DNA of 64,000 nucleotides, from assembly GCA_000507305.1 (NCBI GenBank), contig DF241775.1, forward strand, positions 1 to 64,000, written 5' to 3'. This document shows, piece after piece, positions 54,637 through 64,000 of the stretch. The stretch's first letter is position 1. Each line of letters starts with the position of its first letter. Both the position numbers and the translations under genes were made by a program. The notes under the pieces were generated by a model. It was not told the DNA's origin, made no database searches, and was given only the letters and a program-made list of their open reading frames with translations. This stretch comes from Breviolum minutum Mf 1.05b.01 (taxonomy: Eukaryota; Sar; Dinophyceae; Suessiales; Symbiodiniaceae).

Positions 54637-54773
54637 ATGGCTTCGTCTCCATCATCCAAATCGACACCTACAACTCCAGCATTCTTTCTACATTCATCAG
54701 ATCCTGATGCGCTGTTGACACTGTCAGTGGCAAGTGAGAAAATCAATGGCACACAGAAGTTTTTGCTGTTCAG
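54637..54773 (+). CDS. Gene M exon 1
   Basis: ATG preceded by an in-frame TGA at 54,613; MASSPSSKSTPTTPAFFLHS, later INGTQKFLLF. It ends ttcag|gcaagg, a GC donor; splicing to 54,913 restores the frame (LLFRTSRPAKKL). Confidence 0.6.
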
Positions 54774-54912
54774 GCAAGGTAGTTTCTTTTTTCGGGTTTG
54801 GGTTTGGACTTCATCCATACCAATTGAACAGAATATTCTTTTTTGTGAATACTATGAATACTAGTCACTAGTCACTAGTCACTAGTCTTATTTTGAAATA
54901 ATCAATTACCAG

Positions 54913-55425
54913 GACATCGAGACCTGCGAAGAAGCTTTCTCAAGCAGATCTTCCTGTGATTGCACTGGTGCCATGCACATCATCCAAGAGTGGGCCAGTC
55001 ACAATCTCACATACGGCCAAGCTTATGTGCGATTTTGAAGTGGGCAATGATGGTGGGTCAACGCATGGAGTCAATGTTCCAAATGCGAGTTCTTTGAGGG
55101 AACGATATGGTTTCAAAGATGATTCCAAGGTATATTGCATTGTAATCTTCCACATCAGCAAACTACCAACTGTTCACAAGCTGAGAGTTACCAATGTGAG
55201 GAATGGATGGGGGTCTGTTGCCATAGAAGTTCGCTTTGCTGATATTTCCAATTGGATACAAAAGAAAACATTTGATACACCAAAGTCAACAGAGTGTGCA
55301 CTAGAAGAGAAGCGCGAAGACACACACATACATGATCAAAGACCGGCACTACTGGATGAGACCTTAAGCGAACCTGCTGCATGCAAAGAACCACGTGCAG
55401 ATTCTGTAGAGTTTGCGGAGTTTCT
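54913..55425 (+). CDS. Gene M exon 2, unknown domain
   Basis: Acceptor caattaccag; TSRPAKKLSQADLPVIALVP, CTSSKSGPVTISHTAKLMCD, a beta-rich middle (RVTNVRNGWGSVAIEVRFAD), then an acidic Glu/Lys tail. Stop at 55,430 if not spliced; the donor is probably shortly before. Confidence 0.6.
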
Positions 55426-55661
55426 TGTTTGAAAGAAAAAAATATGTGAACCACGTTGTTCATTTGGTTTGACACTTGCGACACTTGTAGATTGATTACA
55501 ACTGTTGTATTGTATAATCACGGGGTGTGTTCTCTTTAGAAACTATGACTCAACTATGATACACACAATATACACATGATATAATGTATGTGTATGTGTC
55601 AAACCATTGTAAATTTGAACCCAGCCTTATGACGTCATGTGGCAACTGAGGACTGCAGCAG

Positions 55662-55840
55662 GAGATGTGGTCTCTGATGAGAATCAACCCACCAAGACTT
55701 CAACAACAGATGGAGCGGCGGTGTGTTCCGAGAAAGACAACTTACATGATGATACCATACAATGTGTTCCAAACACCATGGACCAGAGTGCAAATTCTTT
55801 GTTTGTGAAACTATCCACAACTGATGGCACTTTCTGTGGA
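55662..55840 (+). CDS. Candidate gene M exon 3
   Basis: Acceptor gaggactgcag; GDVVSDENQPTKTSTTDGAA, VCSEKDNLHDDTIQCVPNTM; polar, disordered. End approximate. Confidence 0.4.
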
Positions 55841-56150
55841 ATCCTGCTTGTGTTTTTTGTTTACATTTTCTTTGTTAGCATTTGATACATCCTGAATCAA
55901 CATAACCAAACAGCTGACATAACTTTTACATATCGTTTGATACAAAATTCAATAAGTCATATCCAAATACACTATCATGTTCCGGTGTTTTTGGAAAACA
56001 TATTTTGTATATCATATAATATATACGTTACATGCATATATTGAATACAATTAATATTTATCTACATATATTTTGTGATTATTATGTTTTGCAAACATAT
56101 ATTATTGAAAGAACCTACATGAATGACTTGAAGAACTTGAAGAAACCAAG

Positions 56151-56396
56151 GACCGACTGATATTGACACCGAACATCACGATCAGCTTGTATCCATTGAC
56201 TCTTTACCTCGTGGGTTTTGTGAGACTGATATCAATGATGACCCAGTTCCTGTTGGGGTTGCGCACTCACATGATTATGATTCTGGTGCTCACAAAAGTA
56301 TTGGGAAACAGCCTGAACATGATGCCAGCAAGAAGACGTTACCACCAACTGTTGTTGAAACTTTGGATGATGCGAACAGTCCCCTGGAGAACACAA
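56151..56396 (+). CDS. Candidate gene M exon 4, acidic linker
   Basis: Acceptor gaagaaaccaag; TDIDTEHHDQLVSIDSLPRG, GVAHSHDYDSGAHKSIGKQP, then acidic. A hydrophobic frame on the same DNA is rejected as a shadow. Confidence 0.4.
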
Positions 56397-56628
56397 GTCA
56401 TAGAACTTAGAACTTATGCTTTATGTATGGCGGCATATATCATATATCTAATCCCGGGCTACTTTCTTTAGCAGATTCACATCGCGAAATAGATGTACAT
56501 TGAGTTGTTCATGTCATGTCTATGTCAGTCTATGTCTACTAAGTTCGTTCTTTCTATGGTGTTGGCTCTGACCATCACCATCATCACTCATGACTTGTCA
56601 CATTAAGGCTGGCCTGAATTCCTGCTAG

Positions 56629-57173
56629 ATGTGTACGGTCGCACAACCAGTCTTCATGATCATTCAGTTCAATGTTCTCAAGACCATGTTGCTGGTGGTG
56701 GTGGTCAGCACACCTATGACTCAATGGACTCTGACCTTGACGATGACAGTCATAGCTATCATCATTTTCTTCATGGCATGACTGATGATATGAAGCACTG
56801 CCTGAGAGATCTGATGACAAGAATGGACTTTACCACCATGTCTACATCATTCAGTGGGATCGACTCACCTGGGACTGCATTTGAAATGATACACCGTGTA
56901 CTCAAATCAGAGGCCACCAGACTGAATCATGGAAACATACCATCATCATCATCGTCATGTGATGCGACTACCTCATCTCGCCATCTATGGGGGGTGGAGT
57001 GGAACAATGCGTGCCAGCAGCAGCTGCTGCAACATCCACATGGCCCTCGCTGTCTATTTGCGAACATTGAAGCCTTTCTCATGCCGAGGGTTCGGTGTCA
57101 ACTGAAACAGTACAAAGATCAGGGCAAGATCGAATCTACATTGATTCCTTTGCTCATGGAAGAGAGTAATCAG
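56629..57173 (+). CDS. Gene M exon: MTase motifs I-III
   Basis: His/Asp-rich start, then FSGIDSPGTAFEMI (56,850; motif I, SAM-binding loop), LWGVEWNNACQQQLLQHP (motif II, acidic residue for the SAM ribose), CLFANIEAF (motif III). Ends cag|gtagta in phase 0. Confidence 0.65.
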
Positions 57174-57550
57174 GTAGTAAACGCGTTTGGGGACCCAGTT
57201 GGTACTATTGGTGAATATCGTACACATCCATCAATCATCCTAAGCATCATAAAGACTAAAGACTAAATCCTGAGGACAAAATCTTATGTATATGAGTCAT
57301 GTAGTAAATGTACTTGAGAATGTGCCTGAGTCTAACATAACAACGTAACGTAGGGTAGAACTAACTCGACTCAACAATTCATAGAGCAAAGTCTACTCAA
57401 TTAGGTTGTCAAGTTATCCAGAACGTCAGACTCAATATGCCACAAACCGCCCGTACCATCGACCGTACTACTCATCATTAAAATTCAGTTGTCATTGAGT
57501 CATTGTCAGTGTGTGGCTTCCTAATCTTGGTTGACACTGCGGCAACTAAG

Positions 57551-57822
57551 GTCAGCTTGGTGTGTGATCCATGGCCGGCATTGTTCGATCCTTGATTCCA
57601 TAGCGATGCTTCACGTTGCAGGAACCCCTTGCGTAGCATTTTCCACGATAGGACAACTTGCCAGAGAAGATTCCTTATCCTTTTGTCACTTTTGCATCTG
57701 GCTAGCCATGCGCAAACGCCTACAAGAACCAATGGTAGTGCAAGAGTGTGTCGTGGGATTCCCACGGGAATATTTTCTTCGTTATCTTCCGGAGTATCTC
57801 AGCTCCACTGCTAGCGTGATAT
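57551..57822 (+). CDS. Gene M exon: catalytic motifs IV and VI
   Basis: Contains AWCVIHGRHCSILDSIAM, then LHVAGTPCVAFSTIG, where the Cys (codon 57,630-57,632) is the motif IV nucleophile of the Pro-Cys loop. Downstream VVQECVVGFP supplies the motif VI Glu (57,744), with QEC in place of the usual ENV. Exon ends near the TAA at 57,822. Confidence 0.7.
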
Positions 57823-58133
57823 AAGATGGATAATTATATATATATATAAATATATATATTGTATTTACAACGAATATACATGTTATATATATTATATTAT
57901 ATATTATATAATATATAATATATAATTCATTTTTTAAAACATGGAATATGATGTCATGATTGAAGTTCGCTGCACATATGACATCATATTCAAACACACT
58001 AGACGTAAACCATACATCGAAGTAACCTGTACATTGAGACGAGATTTCCTTCCATAGATTCCATAGTAAATATTGTAGTTGTACCTAGCTGAGTGACATG
58101 GCTCGTATTGCTTCTTTACTTGATACTTGCAAG

Positions 58134-58213
58134 GTATGAATGGACCTTCGCTGTGGTCACACCTACGGAACTGGGCTGGCCTATAGCTAGAGATCGACAG
58201 TGGGTTGTGTTGG
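58134..58213 (+). CDS. Gene M exon: MTase motif VIII
   Basis: Acceptor gatacttgcaag; YEWTFAVVTPTELGWPIARD then RQWVVL. The P..LGWP..R.RQ pattern is motif VIII (QRR-type). Probable GC donor at 58,214. Confidence 0.6.
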
Positions 58214-58409
58214 GCACTTAAATCTATTGGACGACTGGACGAACACGACACTGATGCTGGCACAGCCATCACTGACGGACAATGACACTTCATGACAAAC
58301 CTACACTTCACGAGTTAATACTTGAGTAGAATTGTAAACACGTCAAGAAACCTACAGTAGCGTGACGTGCTATCATTTGGTCATTTGGCATCAAATCAGT
58401 TTAATACAG

Positions 58410-58575
58410 ATAGGGCCCTTTGAACGTCGTGCAATCATTCAATGGCCAAGGGGGCGCCATCGCGTCAAAACGTTGGGCTTTCGGTCACTGCTGACGAGCT
58501 TCGTCCCTATGTTTCATCGTGCACTTGGATCTCTTGCTAGTTGGGCCATGTTCTTTTGGGAGAGCCTTGGACAAA
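58410..58575 (+). CDS. Gene M exon: target-recognition region
   Basis: After tttaatacag it reads FERRAIIQWPRGRHRVKTLG, then FHRALGSLASWAMFFWESL. Lies between motifs VIII and IX, where C5-MTases carry the variable target-recognition domain. Confidence 0.5.
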
Positions 58576-58819
58576 TCAAATTGATTTACCTATCCTATTG
58601 GTAATATCAGAAGTATATAAGTTAATACAAAAATGTAATGGTATGATTATAAAATAATAACAAAAAATATTTATTATATATATAGTCACTTTCATCACCA
58701 CATTTACACCTCGGCCAGGATATCACCATGGGACAATGGGACTGACAGAACATCTAATGCAAATTGAGGGAATCCAATAAGCATAAGCATGAGGTAGATA
58801 CTAGATATGATTTTGGAAC

Positions 58820-59036
58820 AATGGACAATGAGCTGAGGACGGACAAATCGGTGCTCGATAATGAGCTTGCATGGGCTTCCCAACGTCCTAGCTCGTTATG
58901 GTCTAGCAATGAACCACCATCATCGACTCAGAATGATGTGTTCTACAGCGTCCTTTCAGTGGATGAGCAGAAGCGTTTGTCACAGTATAGCAAGATGTAT
59001 CCAGGTGGGGTTTACTCATTAACGCAAAACCCAGAG
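58820..59036 (+). CDS. Gene M exon: target-recognition region
   Basis: TDKSVLDNELAWASQRPSSL, FYSVLSVDEQKRLSQYSKMY and GGVYSLTQNPE, phase 0 to gag|gttact. Splices in frame to the 59,412 exon. Confidence 0.55.
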
Positions 59037-59109
59037 GTTACTTGTATGTCAAGCAATGGACAAGCCACTTGGTCAAGAACGATTAGACTTAGAGGATTAA
59101 GCTGTGGTG

Positions 59110-59111
59110 TG

Positions 59112-59186
<75 letters not shown>

Positions 59187-59203
59187 GGTTGTTGCTGTTG
59201 CTG
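59110..59203. repeat. CTG/TTG microsatellite
   Basis: (ctg)n then (ttg)n in an intron of gene M; gives a spurious Leu/Cys frame. Confidence 0.9.
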
Positions 59204-59411
59204 GGGTGGATGGTGGTGTTACATTTTGAATGTGTTTATGTTTATGAGTTTATGGGAGTTTCGGAGTTTCGGAGTTTCGTATGTTGTTGATTTTGCTTAG
59301 TTCAATTCACCTGGACTCTGGGCTATATTCTTAATACAGTAGATGGATTTGGAATCTGGAAATGAACAAATATGTTTTTTATTTTGTTGTCCTAGAGTCC
59401 TAGAGTCACAG

Positions 59412-59760
59412 GTTATGCCAACTATGATTTCCAGTGCAAGCATACTGTTCTCTGCCATGCACAGACGATGGCTTACACCACGTGAAATGCTGATGACACA
59501 AGGGTTTCCAACTGGTGATTGCTCTCATCCATGTTGCTCATTCTCACGATTGTCAAGATTTCCCTTCCCGGAATGCCATTTGTAAAATGGCTGGAAATTC
59601 CATGCATACCAATGTCTCTGGCGTTGTCATTCTGTTTTGTTTGACCCAGATCTCATTGGACCCGTACATAGTCAAAATATTGACCAAATACTCTTCAGAC
59701 ATGGACCCATCAACCGGTGGCCCCGTGTTGAAGAGACAGCGTCTAGGGCCCAAGACCTAG
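59412..59760 (+). pseudogene. Gene M last exon: motifs IX-X, with a frameshift
   Basis: Acceptor ctagagtcacag, phase 0; VMPTMISSASILFSAMHRRW then LTPREMLMTQGFP (motif IX, R.LT.RE....GFP). The frame then closes at 59,585, while the +1 frame carries RNAICKMAGNSMHTNVSGVV (motif X, GNSM) and ends LKRQRLGPKT at 59,760. The two must join within about 59,530-59,575, too short for an ordinary intron, so a 1-nt indel is likely. Confidence 0.6.
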
Positions 59761-60804
59761 ACTGGGAACGTGACACCTTTTCACTGGCCAATCAGAGTCA
59801 GTCGAAATCACGAATTCATCAACTCAAACGACTGAAAGTCATATACACTGTCCACTGTCAGCTTCGACAATAGATTTGAAGTTACATTGAAGTTAATGAT
59901 GCTTTGTTTGATATTAACTATGTCAAACATACATTCTTTATCGTCCACCTGATGTGTCTGTTACTGTTGTTTGATAAGAGTTATGGGAATATTAGAATAC
60001 AATTTGGGACTTAATCTACCATCTGACTGATCAGAAACCAATTACTCCAAAGATTCATGGCCCTTTTGGTAATCTGATTATGACTTTGACTGTGGATACT
60101 GGATACAGTGTATAAATGCATATGTTTGGATGCCCAAGTCAGTCAGCGTTCCAAACTGTGGCTTTGACTATGGCAGACAAGTAGACTCGTAGACAGCATG
60201 CAATAACTGCCACAGCAACGTTGGGTTTGTTGCATTTGGTGGTTGTAGTGTATAGACCGCTGCTCTGATCTTTGTTGTACTTCGGTGCCGATGGGCCGAT
60301 GAGGGATGAAAAAAATCAGGCCATTCTGCGAACTAAAGTCTGACTTGAGTGTCATTGTAACAAGAAGGCTCTGACCGTCTGACAATTGACAATTCTGACA
60401 CTACAATGACGTGATGAGCAAGACATTGGGGCAGGGGACTTTTTCTGGGATGATGTCGAGGAATCAATCTAACTCAAGGCAATCCTGGATTCACTGGATG
60501 ATTTGATGATTTGTTTAATGCAGTATGGTGTCATATATGCATAGACTGCATAGACTTCGTGCCTTCATAGATAGATACTTCACTTCACTGTCACTGTTTC
60601 ACTTTGTGCTGTGACCGACGATTGGCCCATATTTGATAGAAGCTGGCGGCTAGCGCTTGGTCGCTGGGAAGGTGGAATGTCAATAGGTAGAATGATGATG
60701 ATGATGATGGTAGGACTGAACAAAATACGAATGACAAACGTCAAATCTCAACTGATGATAATGCTGACTCTTCAATTCATTTTTTCTGTTGTTTTTTGTC
60801 GTCA
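59761..60804. other. Region between genes M and U
   Basis: AT-rich with a short (gat)n tract near 60,690. No exon recognised. Confidence 0.4.
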
Positions 60805-61011
60805 ATGACTTCTTGCTCTGCGAGCAAGTTGTCCCACACGCGGTCGGGTATGTCGGCGGCGGTACCAACACCATCACCCTCACACCAACCAATCGAATTC
60901 ACAATCAATGCGGCGAAGCTCTATGACTATGATGCCTCCCTTGCAGATATCTTTGGCGAGTCCGCCAAGCCGGGGCGGCAATTGCTTGAAGCTATCATCA
61001 GCTCTTACAAG
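60805..61011 (+). CDS. Gene U exon 1
   Basis: ATG 60,805; MTSCSASKLSHTRSGMSAAV, later FTINAAKLYDYDASLADIFG and RQLLEAIISSYK, phase 0 to aag|gtttga. The next exon is in phase. Confidence 0.55.
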
Positions 61012-61317
61012 GTTTGATCTGCTTTGAAAACGAAACTTTAACCAGTACCAGTGCCGGTACCATTGCAACGTAACCATGAAATCATGAAACCGTGAAACCC
61101 AAAACTCTTTTCGTTTTCGGTCCATTGCATCAAGAATATGAGTCCCAACATGATGATACTAGATATTTGTATTTTTTGTATCACTCCACCACTATACACA
61201 TATTTACATGTGATGGAGACGTTGTAGTGTGTTGCCATACTCACAATGTTCAGTATCGATGTTCTTATCTTGCATTACAAAATGTTTGTCCACATGGCTC
61301 ATTCCCTGACCCGTCAG

Positions 61318-61525
61318 GTGCCAGGTGTCAAACAGATTCCATTCTTCTCACCTACAGGCCAACGGATGATCCAACGTCATCCGTTGAATGACAGACGCCA
61401 GGACCAAGTATTGCAAGAGTACATTCGGTCAGTTGAATCTAAAGGCATCGTTCGTGGAGTGCGTGGCGATGCTTGGGTTTGTGCGGCGTGTGACCCCAAA
61501 GATCCAGCCAGTGGTGACTCAACGT
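61318..61525 (+). CDS. Gene U exon 2, possible Cys pair
   Basis: Acceptor tgacccgtcag; VPGVKQIPFFSPTGQRMIQR, LQEYIRSVESKGIVRGVRGD, AWVCAACDPKDPASGDSTYW. CAAC could be half of a metal site. End approximate. Confidence 0.55.
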
Positions 61526-61921
61526 ACTGGGCTCTGACATTTGCCACGCTGACCCCTTGATTCAAATTTATTGAAACAACAACCAACCCGGCAGTCATGT
61601 CACATAACCATACACGATTTTTGATTTCATACGTATATATACATTTCAGAATACATTATACATTACATTGTATTAGATGGAAATACATTCATAGACTTCT
61701 ATTGGATGGAATGTATGAATGCTGCATTAATGTGTAAACACAATTTCCATTTCCAAACGTGTTGAACCATTGAACATTGAAAAGGAGTTTGAAAATCATT
61801 ACTAGCAAACGGTGAGACAGTCAGAGCCAACAGGGTTCAACTTTCTCAATGGTGCTGCTACTGGGGACTTGTAGACTTGTAGACATTGTTATTGTTTGTG
61901 TTCTGCATTCAATGACCTGAG

Positions 61922-62091
61922 GACCGAAGCATTTTATGAAGCCATGAAATCAGATCGTGCGAAGAACAACATGAATTTGCAGGCGACGGAACGGTCAGGA
62001 CTGGAGGTGACTGTCTTTGACTACCGATGCCCAAAAGCAGTGCTTGAGTTCTTGACCCTTGACATGGTACTGGAGATTAATAATGCTTTCG
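61922..62091 (+). CDS. Gene U exon 3
   Basis: Acceptor caatgacctgag; TEAFYEAMKSDRAKNNMNLQ, then LEVTVFDYRCPKAVLEFLTL, to ttcg|gtttgt. Confidence 0.5.
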
Positions 62092-62601
62092 GTTTGTCTC
62101 AACATTTTGTTGTTGTGTTGTGTTGGTCAAGTCAAGTGAAATCGGCAAATTCTTGTTGGATTTGGAACTTGTTGGATCACAATTTGCATTCGATTAATTA
62201 ATACAGAGCATTGGTTCAATGATCAATGATAATGATGAATATTTACTGATGATGTACTGATGAACTGTAATTCATTCCACAATCTTGTCATTGTCCATTG
62301 ACTGACGGTAATGATATATCTTTAACAAACGACACTGTACATCTAGTGACGTGATATAGTGATATTGAGTATTTACAGTAGTTTGATTATGAAAGCAAAA
62401 AAATACACACATGAACACAAACACACATATTGAATAGACTATCAAGATTCTGTAGATCATTATTTAGACATTGACACCAAACACTTACTGTACATCATAC
62501 ATCTGAAGTCTGGAGAGTTTTCTTATACTTGAAATGCTTAACTTTGAATGGTAGAACCTGGTAGAACCTGAACATGCTAGAAATCCGATCCCAGAAAGCA
62601 G

Positions 62602-62757
62602 TGTGCGGTTCCGTCCTAGGATATCTTATCACAACTCATTCCATTCCGGCAGCCGCACATCTTTCCTTGAATTGATTTGCAAAGTGCCACGTGCTTCTTG
62701 GCTATGCAATTCCACTGCAACCGTCAAGTGTCGGGGAAGAACATGGGATGGAACCAC
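62602..62757 (+). CDS. Gene U exon 4
   Basis: After gaaagcag it reads YHNSFHSGSRTSFLELICKV, then CRGRTWDGTTVH. Two GT donors (62,758 and 62,764); the first matches the phase of the next exon. Confidence 0.5.
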
Positions 62758-63083
62758 AGTTCATGTACCCGGTATGTACCCTATGGAATTGTTCATTTTA
62801 CCATTTTACAGTACGGCTTTTAGCACATCCTTCATGACATTATTTGACATGAATAAAACGAATATACAGTACACTATACTATACTATACACTGTCACACT
62901 GTCTTTGAAAAAAACATATTGTGACACTTCAAAACAAGTACGAACTATACTTCTAATTTACATCTGGGATCAATTTCCGGGATCAATGACTTATCACCAC
63001 GATCCACTGATCAATGTCATCAATGTTAGTATATGACAAGTATATGAGACATGTGTCGAAATTTTTATCGTGTGTTCTGAAAG

Positions 63084-63501
63084 TATGGGGAATGGGTCCC
63101 CACTCATGAGGCTGAGAAAGAATGGAATCTATACAAGTTCCAGAATGCCATTAGTCAAAGGAGCAGTGACTATGAAAGCAAATATATGGCGATGCTTCAA
63201 AGGGTGTTCCCAGAGCATTGGAGCAGTTTCCGGAGCTATGAATCTACACGCAGCATTTACAACACTGCTTGCAAATTTGGCTTTTTTGACGAGTTCAAGA
63301 ATCTTGTCGGTATGCAATGTGATTTCCTCAATGTAGAGCTGAACACAGACACCACCCTGTCAGTTCTCAAAGATCTCTTCACAATGGTCGCAAACAACAT
63401 GAGCAGTGGCATGAACCCTCTAGAGCTCAAGTCTGTTTTCCTTGAACTGGCTACGCTTGCAGTACCTTATTTCATTTCTTATGGTCTAATCAAGAACATT
63501 T
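63084..63501 (+). CDS. Gene U exon 5, helical
   Basis: After gttctgaaag it reads YGEWVPTHEAEKEWNLYKFQ, MLQRVFPEHWSSFRSYESTR, NMSSGMNPLELKSVFLELAT. Mostly helical. End approximate. Confidence 0.55.
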
Positions 63502-63696
63502 GTGTATATGTGTTAATGTGTAAGCCCTGGAAAAAATGAAATAGTGTAGTCATATGAGTCATGTCATAAGTCATAGCCATCGTGGGCCATCGTTGCATTG
63601 TCACACCATGATACAAATCATTCGATTATCTTTTGGTTCCTTGATTTCATAAAGGCATTTTAATTTTACTTGGGCTTACCAGACCTGTCAATGCAG

Positions 63697-64000
63697 GTAC
63701 CGATCGTTGGCAAAGACTGCTGGATGTTTCGTAAACCATCATCTGTGCAAGATGCTTGTGGGATATTGTTACATCCTATGCAGGGAAAGGTTTTAGATGC
63801 TGCGGCCAGCAAAGCCAAAGCTAAAGCCAAAGCCAGACCAAAACGAAATGCAAAGGCAAAGGCCAGACCGACCTGTCCTGAACCAACCACAGAGATGCTA
63901 CCAGAACCAAGCAAACTTGCAGACAACATCATGGTTGATTGTGATGGACTCTCAGTATCCAGGACCAAATACTTCCTTGATTGTTTGATTGGGGGGGTAC
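63697..64000 (+). CDS. Gene U exon 6 (partial), Lys/Ala-rich basic
   Basis: After gtcaatgcag it is open to the window end: VPIVGKDCWMFRKPSSVQDA, then KAKAKAKARPKRNAKAKARP, a histone-H1-like basic tract that may bind nucleic acid, then acidic. The opposite strand also has a frame here, taken as a shadow. Confidence 0.5.

Larger units (their letters stand above)
54637..59760 (+). other. Gene M: C5-cytosine DNA methyltransferase (span)
   Basis: About ten exons from ATG 54,637 to the stop at 59,760. The catalytic motifs occur in canonical C5-MTase order with the catalytic Cys at 57,630. The N-terminal third is unrelated to known MTase regulatory domains as far as I can see. The product would transfer methyl groups from S-adenosylmethionine to cytosine in DNA, in the nucleus. 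Confidence 0.7.
60805..64000 (+). other. Gene U: unidentified multi-exon gene (span, runs off the window)
   Basis: Six exons on the + strand with the same exon/intron style as genes T and M. Protein family unknown; possibly a third component of the same unit. Confidence 0.5.

Noticed and set aside
56163-56471. Hydrophobic frame that looks like a membrane protein
   Set aside because: The alternative acidic frame on the same strand fits the gene M context and splice sites better.
57934-58311. 125-codon minus-strand frame
   Set aside because: Lies opposite the exon with MTase motif VIII.
58764-59300. C-terminal Leu/Cys-rich tail of the 58,764 frame
   Set aside because: The frame runs past the donor at 59,037 into a (ctg)n/(ttg)n intron tract.

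Overview
The window looks like nuclear DNA of a dinoflagellate, most likely a symbiodiniacean (Suessiales). Three things point there. Short exons are scattered through kilobases of intron. Dispersed hairpin repeats have chance translations (for example 'VFPKIGVPQNGW', 'TNIAPENGWLED') that I recall as recurrent in symbiodiniacean sequence. The multi-exon gene families in the right half also resemble dinoflagellate hypothetical proteins as I remember them. This is recognition from memory, not a database search. All convincing coding sequence is on the + strand. I see no tRNA, rRNA, CRISPR or prokaryote-type gene.

Left part (about 1-40 kb). A last exon with a pentatricopeptide-like motif ends at 376. 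Then comes one very long gene, or possibly more than one, made of some 50 candidate exons of 18-420 nt and ending at a stop at 36,227. A few further candidate exons at 36.6-39.5 kb may start another gene. I do not recognise the encoded proteins. The introns are packed with short non-autonomous inverted-repeat elements (MITEs) in at least twelve families, here called F1-F12. In many places the outer GT or AG of such an element sits exactly at a predicted splice site. Several families therefore look like introners, that is, mobile elements that made or enlarged these introns.

Right part (about 40.6-64 kb). The MITE families stop and introns are filled instead with CAT/GAT, CTG/TTG and ACAT microsatellites and a 30-bp minisatellite. 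Exons are longer and form three consecutive + strand genes. Gene T (about 40.6-53 kb) has a coiled coil, an exon with features of a DDE/hAT-like RNase H fold, an acidic region and a Cys/His zinc-finger-like patch. Gene M (54,637-59,760) encodes a C5-cytosine DNA methyltransferase with motifs I, IV, VI, VIII, IX and X spread over about ten exons. Gene U (60,805 to beyond 64,000) is unidentified and runs off the window. Gene T has an in-frame stop and gene M a frameshift, so this copy may be decaying.

Working hypothesis: 40.6-64 kb is (part of) a large intron-containing mobile element, or its domesticated copy, pairing a DDE-type transposase-like protein with its own DNA methyltransferase. The termini and a complete catalytic triad have not been seen. 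Exon borders were read by eye from GT/GC...AG sites, phase and third-base GC content, so most left-half exons are candidates.
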